Assembly (NCBI RefSeq): GCF_024519725.1
Contig: NZ_JALJRK010000021.1
Location: 1 to 64,000, forward strand
From: Microvirga sp. Mcv34
GTDB taxonomy: Bacteria > Pseudomonadota > Alphaproteobacteria > Rhizobiales > Beijerinckiaceae
Reading direction: 5' to 3'
Length of the DNA: 64,000 nucleotides
The notes beneath the pieces were generated by a model, which ran no database searches, was not told the DNA's origin, and worked only from the letters and a program-made list of their open reading frames with translations. The translations under genes and the position numbers were made by a program. This document shows, piece by piece, positions 1 to 8,227 of this stretch (its first letter is position 1; each line of letters begins with the position of its first letter).

Positions 1-1
1 C

Positions 2-106
2 ATCGACGTGCGGGACGAGCGGCATCAGCACGTGTTCACTGTCACCGCATCGCTGAGGATCGACTGGTATGCCGAACCGTCTCAACTGCATCCTGGGAGC
101 GGGTAA
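2..106 (+). CDS. C-terminal end of an unknown protein (partial, enters from left edge)
   Basis: An open frame of 34 codons runs in from the window edge and ends with TAA at 104-106. Third codon positions are mostly G or C, as in the real genes nearby, and the residues look protein-like (for example HVFTVTASLRIDWYAEP). I do not recognise the family. It could also be a chance open frame, since only a short tail is visible. Confidence 0.3.
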   Translation: MDVRDERHQHVFTVTASLRIDWYAEPSQLHPGSG

Positions 107-319
107 CCTGACCTCTCCGGCACCCGGGCCAGCGGTCTTTGACACGCATCAAGGCGGTGTAGGCCGGGCGGCGTTATTCCGGACCGACGGTCGCTCCGGC
201 CAATTGTCGGAAGTGCCTGATGCGCCCTGGGGGAGATGTTCGGGTGCTTCTGTCGTCGCCCCGGAAGGACTTGGGCTATACTCGTATGCCGAAGGCGCGT
301 CGCATCCAGGGAGGCTCGC

Positions 320-1165
320 ATGCTGACGATGCCCGCGATCGTGGCCGATGAACTCGGCAGGCATCTCGCCGACGACTTCCGGCGGCTGTTCGGATCCGCG
401 CACCAGGACGAAGCGGAGCGGCTCGACGGCATCGCTCGCGTGGCGCTGGAATGCCTCGGCAAGAGCGACGCCCTCTACCACAACGTCGAGCACACGTTCC
501 TGGTCACCCTGGTCGGCCGTGACATCCTGCACGGACGCATGCTGACCGAGCGCCTGGAGCCGGAGGACTTCTCGCACCTTATTGTCGCCTGTCTGCTGCA
601 CGACATCGGCTATGTGCGCGGCATCCTGAAGAACGATGGCAAGGACAGGTTCGTAGTCGATGCCAGCGGGCGGACCGTGGCTCTGGAGCGGGGTGCGTCA
701 GACGCGGCGTTGACCCCGTATCATGTCGACCGCTCCAAGCTCTTCGTCGCCGAGCGCCTCGGGCAGTCGCCGACGCTCGATGCCGAACGGGTGGCGCGGG
801 CGATCGAGTTTACTCGGTTCCCGGCGGGCCAGCCTGGCGCCGATGCGCCGGAGGACCGCGAGGGGCGGCTGGTGCAGGCCGCCGACCTGATCGGCCAGCT
901 CGGCGACCCACTCTACCTGAAGAAGGCGAATGCGCTGTTCTACGAGTTCGAGGAGATCGGCCTCAACCGCCAGCTCGGCTACGCCTCCCCGGCCGACTTG
1001 GTCGAGCGCTACCCGGACTTCTACTGGACGAGCGTCTCGCCCCATCTCGAGCAGGCCGTAGGCTACTTGAACGTGACGGCGGCGGGCCGGCAGTGGATCG
1101 CGAACCTGCACAGCCACGTGTTCTGCGCCGAGCACGCCTTCACGCTGATGGGGCCGCAGAGATAG
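320..1165 (+). CDS. HD-domain metal-dependent phosphohydrolase
   Basis: A 281-residue soluble protein of the HD superfamily. The visible ligand set is Y53-H54-N55 with H58, the HD pair H94-D95 in LLHDIGY, and D189 in QAADLIGQLGD, the usual order of a metal-binding HD hydrolase. The opening YHNVEHT block resembles the part of HD hydrolases related to cyclic-nucleotide phosphodiesterases, but the substrate cannot be told from sequence. I start it at ATG 320 because a GGGAGG ribosome site lies just upstream; the frame stays open to 236 but has no such site there. It stands alone in gene-poor accessory DNA, with no partner gene next to it. Confidence 0.8.
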   Translation: MLTMPAIVADELGRHLADDFRRLFGSAHQDEAERLDGIARVALECLGKSDALYHNVEHTFLVTLVGRDILHGRMLTERLEPEDFSHLIVACLLHDIGYVRGILKNDGKDRFVVDASGRTVALERGASDAALTPYHVDRSKLFVAERLGQSPTLDAERVARAIEFTRFPAGQPGADAPEDREGRLVQAADLIGQLGDPLYLKKANALFYEFEEIGLNRQLGYASPADLVERYPDFYWTSVSPHLEQAVGYLNVTAAGRQWIANLHSHVFCAEHAFTLMGPQR

Positions 1166-1617
1166 GCGCGGAAGTGGCGTCGACCGGCCGGATCACCTTC
1201 GGAGATCGCTCGCATCGCCTGAAGGAGATGGACGGCCCAGCCGGCGCCTGCAGCCCTCGGAGCGACATTGTTGCGAGGGAACACCGGGCAGGGCCAGGAG
1301 CCGGACCATATGCCGAACATTGGCGATTTGACGGCACCCGGACCATCGGCCGCTCGGTCCTGCCTCCGTCGGTGTCCACTGAGCGGATCGGGGACCATTC
1401 TGCAGTCTACCCGGGTGCCGTGCCTGCTCTGCGAAGCCAAGCGGCCCTTGCGTTCCGCTTCTGCGGCGAGGTCACGCTCCTGGGATAGGAGGCCGGGCTG
1501 CCAGCCAAGTCGCAGCGCAGCCGCACGGTCGCGCTTTCGCCTTGTGGCGTTTTGATGCTTATACGCTCACGATCAACTCGTGCGGAGGCCATCCGATTCT
1601 TCATTGAGGAGGGGAAC
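1166..1617. other. Intergenic stretch with no supported gene
   Basis: About 450 bases between the HD-domain gene and the small acidic protein gene. Frames are open on both strands because the DNA is GC-rich, but none has a ribosome site or recognisable product. I see no repeat or RNA gene in it. Confidence 0.5.
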
Positions 1618-1950
1618 ATGGGTGAGTGGAACACGGTCTTCGAAGGCGAGGTGGAGGGGCGCCTGGTCACCGTGAAGGTCTACCAGAGCGCCGATGGCGA
1701 GGACCACGAGGATGAGGGAGACCCGACAGTACGGGTCACGACAACGACTGTTGATGACTATCCCGGGGTTCTGGAGGGAGAGGACGGCAATACCCTTTTG
1801 GTCGAGCGGGAGGAAGCGGGGCGTCTCGTCACGCTGGAGCCCTATAGCCTCAATGACTTGGAAGGCGAGCTGATGGAGGTCGGATTCAGCCCCGGGGCGG
1901 CCGCGACAATCCGCAGCAAGGTTTCCGCTCGAGTCATTCAGGGGCGGTAA
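1618..1950 (+). CDS. Small acidic protein of unknown function
   Basis: A 110-residue acidic protein. The start at ATG 1618 is set by a strong GAGGAGGGG ribosome site ending four bases upstream; an in-frame upstream extension to 1552 lacks such a site. Residues 1-75 look beta-rich with an Asp/Glu-rich loop (GEDHEDEGDP) and a run of threonines, and the end (SPGAAATIRSKVSARVI) looks helical. No signal peptide or membrane segment is seen. I do not recognise the family. It is flanked by non-coding DNA and has no operon partner. Confidence 0.6.
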   Translation: MGEWNTVFEGEVEGRLVTVKVYQSADGEDHEDEGDPTVRVTTTTVDDYPGVLEGEDGNTLLVEREEAGRLVTLEPYSLNDLEGELMEVGFSPGAAATIRSKVSARVIQGR

Positions 1951-2043
1951 ACGAGAGGTGAACGCTTCAGCTCCGTTCCATGCTCCTTCGGCATGCCAGG
2001 GCTGACCGCCTCCGGGTTTGTCTGGGCCCTGGAGGCGCTGTAA

Positions 2044-2169
2044 ATGCCCCTCCTCCATCACGACCTCTCGTGGTGGGTTTCTTCCCTGAACACGGCCACC
2101 GTTCTGGTGGCCTCTTTGGCCTCGCGGCCCTCGCGCTGCGCGGATCACATTGTGTGCGTGCATTATTGA
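2044..2169 (+). CDS. Possible 41-residue small protein upstream of the DUF1127 gene
   Basis: ATG 2044 is preceded by GGAGG at an eight-base spacing, and the frame ends at TGA 2167-2169, nine bases before the DUF1127 start. The product would have a short hydrophobic stretch (NTATVLVASLA). Only the ribosome site and position support it. It could be a leader peptide for the next gene or a chance frame. Confidence 0.2.
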   Translation: MPLLHHDLSWWVSSLNTATVLVASLASRPSRCADHIVCVHY

Positions 2170-2178
2170 GGTTGCGTC

Positions 2179-2328
2179 ATGTTCCTGTCCGTCATTCTCT
2201 CCAGCTTTCGGCAATGGCTCCGTTCGCGCGAAACAGCCCGCCAGCTCTCCGTGCTATCGGACCGGGAGTTGTCCGATATCGGGATTTCCAGGCATGATAT
2301 CAGCCATGTCGCCCGCCAGGGGCGCTAG
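2179..2328 (+). CDS. DUF1127 (YjiS-like) small protein
   Basis: A 49-residue basic protein starting at ATG 2179 with GAGG eight bases upstream and ending at TAG 2326-2328. Its core, RQLSVLSDRELSDIGISRHDI, is the classic DUF1127 pattern (R.L..LsdreL.DIGisR.di). Members in Agrobacterium and relatives are known as small arginine-rich proteins that affect RNA turnover and phosphate or carbon use; whether this one does is inference. It lies in the accessory region with no recognisable partner except a doubtful small frame just upstream. Confidence 0.8.
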   Translation: MFLSVILSSFRQWLRSRETARQLSVLSDRELSDIGISRHDISHVARQGR

Positions 2329-2575
2329 CGTCACGGCTCGATGTCCGAGGCCGGTGGCACGGCGATCAAGGTCCGCCCGTGAGGCGCTGCCACCTCGATC
2401 GTTGTAACCGCAGCGGAGCCAAGCACCAGGCGTCGTCAGCGCGCTCGCGGCAGCTTCGGGCTCTCTCACGTTCGCGCGAGCAAGCCCGAGCAGGTGTTGG
2501 TTGCTGTCGTGGCGCTCCGGTCGGAACCCGCCCTGGGGCTGGCGCTTGCTCCCTGGGGACAGCCAGCGGAGCGTC

Positions 2576-2821
2576 ATGTACATGCCTATTCCCTTGCCCA
2601 ACCAGCCCTACCCGGAGCCGACGCCGGCTGATCCCAATCCGGCTCCGGTCAGCCCGCCTACCCCTCCCGAGGGGCCGCAGCCCGAGCCCGTCGGGGTGCC
2701 GCCGACGATGCCTGGAGACATCCCTTCTCCCGGCGAGCCGGTCGGGGTGCCCCCAACCTCGCCGCCGGAGATCCCTGCCACACCCACGACGCCTCAGCCC
2801 ACCGCGCGAGATGCTCCATAG
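2576..2821 (+). CDS. Proline-rich low-complexity small protein
   Basis: An 81-residue protein made almost wholly of Pro, Glu, Thr and Ser, with the unit EPVGVPPT occurring twice (about residues 43-50 and 61-68). ATG 2576 and ATG 2582 are both possible; GGAG at 2568-2571 fits the second better by spacing. No signal peptide or membrane segment is visible. Such extended proline-rich peptides occur in this bacterial group, but I know no function. The base composition favours long open frames, so some doubt remains. Confidence 0.5.
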   Translation: MYMPIPLPNQPYPEPTPADPNPAPVSPPTPPEGPQPEPVGVPPTMPGDIPSPGEPVGVPPTSPPEIPATPTTPQPTARDAP

Positions 2822-3063
2822 AGGATCAGGCAATTGGCGTGGCCCGGTCGTAGGCGTCGACCCTCGCGAACTCTCGCGTCGTCGTACTCGCCATCGGTGA
2901 ACGGATCTTCACCGGCTCCACAGCGCGGGGCATCGGCAGGCCGGTCCCAGCTAATGTGCACCACATAGCCGCCTAGCCGGATATGGTAGGTCCAAGCACC
3001 CGGTTCGGTTCTGGGCGGAGCCTCCCGTTCGATCAGCCGCCAGAGACAGGCGGGTCGTCCCAT
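2794..3063 (-). CDS. Possible hypothetical protein, 89 residues
   Basis: The residue make-up looks like a real protein in its middle (AWTYHIRLGGYVVHISWDRP and GEDPFTDGEYDD), with mostly plausible codons. It overlaps the 3' end of the proline-rich gene by 28 bases, tail to tail. No ribosome site precedes ATG 3063. I do not recognise it. Confidence 0.3.
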   Translation of the reverse strand: MGRPACLWRLIEREAPPRTEPGAWTYHIRLGGYVVHISWDRPADAPRCGAGEDPFTDGEYDDARVREGRRLRPGHANCLILYGASRAVG

Positions 3064-3185
3064 GCCAAGTGTTCGCCGGCGAACCCTGGCTGTCAGAGCC
3101 TTGTGGGACGGGCTGCCGCCGGGTTCTTCACGTCACGCTCAACGACTGCTGTGGTCCGGGAGGGTCATCCATCCCGGTGGCCTTC

Positions 3186-3440
3186 CTACGGCATGGCGGC
3201 CCACACCCCGGCAGCCTTCAGCTGGAAGAACCCAGCCGCATCCCGTATGCCAGGATCCGGAGAAAAGGCTTTCAGGCTCTGCAGTGTCAGCACAAGACGT
3301 CGCCGGAAGGGCCATGGCAAGGCAGCCAACGTCTCGTCTACGCTCAGGCGCGCGGCTCCCTCGACCCCAGCTTGGTCGGCGATGTCATCGATCCGGCTCT
3401 GGATCGCACTCAGGCTCGCTAGGGTGAGAACAACATCCAT
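3186..3440 (-). CDS. Possible hypothetical helical protein, 84 residues
   Basis: Taken from ATG 3440, the product is predicted by eye to be helical (SLSAIQSRIDDIADQAGVEG, then WPFRRRLVLTLQSLKAF). The composition is protein-like, but there is no ribosome site and the frame stays open upstream to 3506. It could be a relic or a chance frame. Confidence 0.25.
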   Translation of the reverse strand: MDVVLTLASLSAIQSRIDDIADQAGVEGAARLSVDETLAALPWPFRRRLVLTLQSLKAFSPDPGIRDAAGFFQLKAAGVWAAMP

Positions 3441-3705
3441 CGGTACTACGCACAGGTACGCTGCAATCTCGTTCGTGAACGAGCTCGAACAAGGTACGTT
3501 CCTCAAGCTTGGCCTCCGACCGCGGCCGCGGCCTTAACCACGCCATGGGGCCGGTCGAGCACCGGGGAGACCGGATCGTATGTTGCGGAATGAGACAGCA
3601 AGCCAAGCCTTGGAAGAGATTGTCTATTTGGTCCCGAGGGCTGGCATTAGTGATTGATTAACCATGCTTTTACATGCTCTCCCTCACAGGAACTTGGGAG
3701 ACGCC

Positions 3706-3885
3706 ATGGCTAGCGATCGACAGGACGACAGACGAGGACAGCTCGACAGAGCAAGCCAGAGCCGGATCGGCCGCAGACTGCGGTTGGTCTATCGCCCCTT
3801 TATGGAGGAGCCGGTCCCGGACGGCTACATTGACCTTCTCCTTGCGCTTCGCCGCAAGGAACGAGAACTGGGGCGCCTCCCGTGA
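3706..3885 (+). CDS. nepR: NepR-like anti-sigma factor (orphan)
   Basis: A 59-residue protein starting at ATG 3706, five bases after GGGAG. Residues 20-53 match the NepR core: RIGRRLRLVY, then EEPVPDGYIDLLLAL, compared with the usual IGr.LR..y....eEPvPdrfldLL..L. NepR sequesters the ECF sigma factor EcfG in the alphaproteobacterial general stress response and is itself captured by phosphorylated PhyR. Here neither ecfG nor phyR is next to it, so it is an orphan copy. The loss of the usual acidic residues between LVY and EEPVP (here RPFM) may change partner choice. Its role is inferred only from the motif. Confidence 0.7.
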   Translation: MASDRQDDRRGQLDRASQSRIGRRLRLVYRPFMEEPVPDGYIDLLLALRRKERELGRLP

Positions 3886-4267
3886 GGGGGGCGCTTCGGT
3901 GAATGGCCGAGCCTGCGTGTATGCCTTCCGTCCATCCGTCAGGTGAACGAAGGCATGGCACCGCTGGGGAGGGGTTTGCGGCGATCGAAGCAGCCTCCGA
4001 TGCCTACGCGGCCTCCACCTATGCCTCCGGCTGTCCACATACGACAACGGCCATAGAAGGGTCCTCGACGGCTATCCCTGTCCCGGCGTACGGCTACCTG
4101 GCGGCGGGCCGTAGTCTCAGGAGTGGAGCACGAGAAACTCGGGGGCCGTCTAGCAGGCTTTTGGTCTGGAAGGGTGTGCTGCCTGATTGGCCCTAGTCCA
4201 GGCCCCTCCGCCCCGAAAGGCTGCTTCCTAGTACCTTTCCCTTAGGACCCGACTTCCAATCGTTGGA
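3886..4267. other. Intergenic stretch with no supported gene
   Basis: About 380 bases between the NepR-like gene and the convergent small gene. A 33-codon proline-rich frame from ATG 3955 exists but has no family match or convincing ribosome site. No repeat or RNA gene was seen. Confidence 0.4.
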
Positions 4268-4570
4268 CTATTGAGGCGGGCTCGTCGTTGATGCTCCTGC
4301 AACGAAGAGCCTCTCGAAGTCAGCTGGCGCATGCTGCAGCCCGTCTGCATCGGCGATGAGGATATCTCGTGCACCCTCGACAAGCAGAGCTCGAGCCTTC
4401 TCCGCCGCAGCCGTAGCGGTCTCGCATGTGACCGCTACGGCTCCCTGCTCCCCGATTCCCGTCACGACAAAGAACATGCTGCGCCCCATCGGTAAGACCT
4501 GTGAAACCTCTTCAACCCTCTTCCTGAACGGCCGTGGCGCTTTCGCGGCCTTCGATGTGTACCGGGCCAT
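4268..4570 (-). CDS. Small hypothetical protein, 100 residues
   Basis: The C-terminal two thirds (from MFFVVTGIGEQGAVAVTCETATAAAEKA to the end) read as a compact alpha/beta domain: a strand, a helix rich in Ala and Lys, then the turn DILIADADG. I recall similar short proteins as uncharacterised genes in rhizobia and methylobacteria. I start it at ATG 4570 (MARYTSK); ATG 4492 is also possible and would give about 74 residues. Neither has a clear ribosome site. It sits head to tail behind the hybrid histidine kinase, convergent with nothing nearby. Confidence 0.5.
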   Translation of the reverse strand: MARYTSKAAKAPRPFRKRVEEVSQVLPMGRSMFFVVTGIGEQGAVAVTCETATAAAEKARALLVEGARDILIADADGLQHAPADFERLFVAGASTTSPPQ

Positions 4571-4785
4571 CCAATCCGTACGAGAACTCAGATGCCATGG
4601 GTGAGGTTTCGGGACGGCACTTGGCAGGGCGTCACACTCTCGCCGCAACATTCGAGGTCGACCCACCACCGGCACAATATCGTCCAGAGCGCGGCTCGCT
4701 GGAACTCCGCAATGCTGGCGGTACGGTTCGGGCGGGCCGGCCATGGTGTCCCACATACGTTTACCGTTCTTCCCGGGGTGAGCGG

Positions 4786-6888
4786 CTACTCCGCAGCGGA
4801 CGCTGCCGAGTGCGGAAGCGCTCCATTTTCGTTGGTCCGGGGAGCTTCCATCACGGACCGGACCCTCTCGGCGAGATCGGCCAGCCGGTAGGGCTTGTAG
4901 AGCAGATCAACGTCCCCGACCGTGGTGTCGCCATCCACGTAGCCTGTTGTCAGGAGCACGCGGATGTCGGGCCAGTCCCGCCTGATCAGTCGCGCCAGGT
5001 CGATGCCGGTGAGCGTCCCCGGCATCCGTACGTCCGAGAATACGAGGCGCACATGCCGGTTCGCCTTCAACACGCGAACCGCCTCGTCGCCGGTCGCAGC
5101 CTCGACGACGTCGAACCCCAGGGATCGGAAGTTCGAGATCACCACCTGGCGTACCGCGGGATCGTCCTCGACGACTAGCACGGTCCGCTCGGCGCCGAAG
5201 GGTCCGGGTGTCGCGGATTGGGTCTCGATCGGCCGCGCGGCCGCTTTTTCCGAACGAGGCATGAAGAGGCGGATGGTCGTTCCGGCATTCGGGACGCTGT
5301 CGACCTCGGCATGGCCCCGGGACTGCTGCATGAAGCCATACACCATACTGAGCCCGAGACCCGTGCCCTTGCCACTCTCCTTGGTGGTGAAGAACGGCTC
5401 GAACACGCGCTCAATCACCTCGGGCGGCATGCCGGTGCCAGTATCCGACACCTCGACGACGACGTATTCGCCGGCCGGCAGGTTCGTTCTCTCACTGATG
5501 GCCCTGTTCTCGACAGAGATCGTCAGATCTCCTCCGTCCGGCATGGCATCACGGGCATTGACAGCCAGATTGAGGAGAGCTGCCTCGAATTGCGCGCGAT
5601 CAACCTGGATGGGCCAGACCTCATGCTCCGAGCGAAGGCTCACGTTGATGCGCTCGCCAAGGGTCCGCCGCATCAGATCGAGCAGGCCCGGCAGCAGAGC
5701 CTTCACGTTGATGGTCGAGACCTGCAGCGGCTGGCGGCGCGAGAAACTGAGCAGCCTGTAGGTGAGGTCCGCACAATGCTGTGCGCTCTCCATTGCCATC
5801 CGCACTCGCCTCTCGGCCTTCTCGTCGCCCTGAATGGTCTTCTTCAACAGGTCGAGATTGCCGATGACGACGCTGAGCATGTTGTTGAAGTCGTGCGCGA
5901 TGCCGCCGGTGAGACGGCCGATCGCCTCCAGCTTGCTGGCGTGGAGCAGGTTCTGCTCCATCTGCTTCCGATCTGTGATGTCGAACCACATGCCGAAGAA
6001 CTCGCGCGGGCGGCCGTCATCGTCCCGCATGACGACGATCTGGTCGAGGAAGTGGCGCTCGGTCCCGTCGGCGCAGCGCCAGCGGTACTCGATGGCCGCC
6101 ATGCCCTCCTCAGGCAGCCGTCGGAGCTGGTTCACAACCTGCTCGCGGTCGTCGGGATTGAGCCGCGACGACCAAAAATCCGGACGCCCGAGAAATGCTT
6201 CGGGTGGAAAACCGGTAATGTGCTCGACGCTCTCATTGGTGAAATGGAGCTGCCGGTGGTCCTCCTCGACCGAGGCGGTATAGAGCGTGATCGGCAGCGA
6301 CTGGAGCACAAGGGTTTGATGCTCCTCGCGGCGGCGCAGGGCCTGCTCGGCCTTCAGCTTCTCGCTGCGGACCCGCAGATTTTCCATGAGCAGCCGCCGC
6401 TCCTCCTCGCCTTGCCGGCGGATCTCTTCTGTCTTGCGGTAGAGGTCGACGAAGATCTCGACCTTGGATTTCAGGATCAGCGGCTCGACCGGCTTGAACA
6501 CGTAGTCGACCGCGCCTGCCGAGTACCCCTTGAAGACATGCACGTCGTCCTTGTTGACGGCGGTGAGAAAGAGGATCGGCACCCGCGCCGAGCGCGGCCG
6601 GGCCCGGATCAGACCGGCCACCTCGTAGCCGTCGAGCCGCGGCATCTGCACGTCGAGCAGGATAACGGCGAAGTCGTCCTGCAACACTTGTCGCAAGGCT
6701 GCCTCACCGGAATCGACTGTGACGATCTCGATCCCCGGCGAGCGCAGCACTTCTTCCACGGCGAGGAGATTTCTGGGATCGTCATCGACGACCAGGATCT
6801 TCGCAAGCACCGGATCGGAGGGAGCGCCGGTCGAACTTACGTAAACTGAGGCCGAACCGGAACCCGCCGGACCACCAACGTTAGTCAT
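4786..6888 (-). CDS. Hybrid histidine kinase (REC-PAS-HisKA-HATPase-REC)
   Basis: A 700-residue cytoplasmic sensor kinase with no membrane segments. An N-terminal receiver (residues 29-145) has its phospho-acceptor Asp79 in LLDVQMP. A coiled linker (150-190) leads to a PAS domain (about 195-310). The HisKA box has His332 in GGIAHDFNN. The HATPase domain (about 430-545) shows the N box NLAVNARDAM, the G1 box DTGTGM and the G2 box GKGTGLGL. A C-terminal receiver (567-680) has Asp619 and Lys665. This layout is typical of kinases fed by another phosphorelay through the first receiver and passing phosphate to the second. No response regulator or phosphotransfer gene is adjacent, so the output is unknown. 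The kinase box is the ordinary HisKA type, not the HWE type usual for PhyR control. Confidence 0.9.
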   Translation of the reverse strand: MTNVGGPAGSGSASVYVSSTGAPSDPVLAKILVVDDDPRNLLAVEEVLRSPGIEIVTVDSGEAALRQVLQDDFAVILLDVQMPRLDGYEVAGLIRARPRSARVPILFLTAVNKDDVHVFKGYSAGAVDYVFKPVEPLILKSKVEIFVDLYRKTEEIRRQGEEERRLLMENLRVRSEKLKAEQALRRREEHQTLVLQSLPITLYTASVEEDHRQLHFTNESVEHITGFPPEAFLGRPDFWSSRLNPDDREQVVNQLRRLPEEGMAAIEYRWRCADGTERHFLDQIVVMRDDDGRPREFFGMWFDITDRKQMEQNLLHASKLEAIGRLTGGIAHDFNNMLSVVIGNLDLLKKTIQGDEKAERRVRMAMESAQHCADLTYRLLSFSRRQPLQVSTINVKALLPGLLDLMRRTLGERINVSLRSEHEVWPIQVDRAQFEAALLNLAVNARDAMPDGGDLTISVENRAISERTNLPAGEYVVVEVSDTGTGMPPEVIERVFEPFFTTKESGKGTGLGLSMVYGFMQQSRGHAEVDSVPNAGTTIRLFMPRSEKAAARPIETQSATPGPFGAERTVLVVEDDPAVRQVVISNFRSLGFDVVEAATGDEAVRVLKANRHVRLVFSDVRMPGTLTGIDLARLIRRDWPDIRVLLTTGYVDGDTTVGDVDLLYKPYRLADLAERVRSVMEAPRTNENGALPHSAASAAE

Positions 6889-7730
6889 CGATTTAGCCCG
6901 GTTTCTGCCCGGCCCCTTGGATCGGGTTTGCTGTCAATCAAGCCTTGGTGAAGCATCCTGGTCAGAACGCGCGGTGATCGTGGCTCAGCCTTTTAAATGG
7001 CGTCACCTGAGACCAGCTCGCCGGATGGCCCAGGTGCGAGTGCGCGCGGGCACAACGCTGATTTCGAGGAGAGATGGAAGCGGACAAGGGTCACTCCACA
7101 GCAGAGTGGGATGAAGCGGACAGCAGCTCTACCCCAAGCTGACGGGCAAAAGAAGAGGCAGTCGGCGGAGCCGTTTGGTAGGTGTTGCGCACGCTTGCCC
7201 CTCGTAACACTATAATCCTTATACGACAGCGACAATCCTGCTGCGTACAAGAGAGGAGATAGTTCAGAAAGCAGCTGGTCAAGGACCTTTTGGCTGCTGG
7301 AATGACGTCGCCTACACGCCCGGCGATTGGCTCGCCTTCCGTGCAGATGGCTCCGCAGCGCATATTGGAGGCGTAAGAGCAGGTCCGACACCAATCCGGG
7401 ATGCGGCCCGCGTCGAGGCCGAACCGACCCCGCTCCTGCTGCATCCGTCGAGGGAGCTTGGGCACGCCAAGACGCTTCTGGCCCAAGATGCGTCTGAGGA
7501 GGATGAGGTGCTGTCCCCTCATGGCAGGCAAGGGCATTCAGGACCAACTGGCGGAGGCTCTGCCACGGAACCATGGTGCCATCCGGCAGCTGCGGCAGCT
7601 CCCTGGCCTCCGCGGTTTCCAAACCAGGATCGGACGCAGCGGAGCAACCTGCAGGACAACGTCGCGAACGTCGAGGCCCCAGAGAAAACTGGCGATAGGC
7701 TCCGTATCCCGTTGGAGCCCCGCTACGCCG
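6889..7730. other. Long intergenic stretch with no supported gene
   Basis: About 840 bases between the start of the kinase gene and the end of the recombinase operon. It includes a locally AT-richer patch near 7200-7290. Open frames on both strands lack ribosome sites and recognisable domains; one minus-strand frame (7091-7537) is cysteine-rich and could be a decayed gene. No tRNA-like or palindromic element was recognised. Confidence 0.4.
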
Positions 7731-8225
7731 TCAATGCTTGGCCCGACGGGGGGACCTGGGCGAGGTCGCCGTGACAGGCGGCGGGACCGGCAGCTTATGG
7801 GCCCGCGCCAAATCCTCGAGCATGACGATTCGGCGTTCGCGCTGGTCGAGGAGGCCGATCAACGAGGCGTTCTGGGCGCGGAGAGCATCGTTCTCGCGCC
7901 GGAGGACCGCCAGCTCGCCCTCCAGGTCTCCCAATCGGCCACGCTTGGACTTCCGCAACCGCAGCTCGATGTTTCTTAGCGCCTCTTGGTACCGTTCGGT
8001 GAGGTCGGGGTACTTCCCGACGTTCGGCCGGTCGATCAGGGGGTCCGACCACTGGGCGAGGCTCCCGTCGGGCCCTCCCCATCGGCGCAACGCAGCATGG
8101 GTCTTGGGAATTTCGCTGCTCTCCGGCACCCCTTCTGCCGCCCAACGCTCCAGGATCTCGACCTTGGCCCGGAACGCCTCCAGGACACGGCGCTGTTTCT
8201 CCTCAGGTGACTCGCTCCTGCTCAT
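7731..8225 (-). CDS. Coiled-coil accessory protein of the recombinase operon (TnpC/GinD-like)
   Basis: A 164-residue charged protein, last gene of a three-gene operon; its ATG at 8225 lies two bases after the stop of the 815-residue recombinase, with GGGGGTGA as ribosome site. Residues 1-60 look like a helical DNA-binding-type head (SSEIPKTHAALRRWGG), and residues about 85-150 form a coiled coil (LEGELAVLRRENDALRAQNASL), ending in a proline-rich basic tail. In Tn554 the third gene tnpC, and in GInt islands ginD, hold the same place behind tyrosine recombinases and are known to support transposition. The assignment here rests on position, size and coiled coil, not on a sequence search. Confidence 0.6.
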   Translation of the reverse strand: MSRSESPEEKQRRVLEAFRAKVEILERWAAEGVPESSEIPKTHAALRRWGGPDGSLAQWSDPLIDRPNVGKYPDLTERYQEALRNIELRLRKSKRGRLGDLEGELAVLRRENDALRAQNASLIGLLDQRERRIVMLEDLARAHKLPVPPPVTATSPRSPRRAKH

Positions 8226-8227
8226 GA

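Noticed and set aside
4964-6849. Long open frames on the plus strand opposite the hybrid kinase gene
   Set aside because: The minus strand encodes a complete kinase with all catalytic motifs; the opposite frames are low-complexity mirror translations of GC-rich codons.
7091-7537. Cys-rich minus-strand frame in the gap before the recombinase operon
   Set aside because: No ribosome site, no recognised family and an uneven composition; at most a relic.
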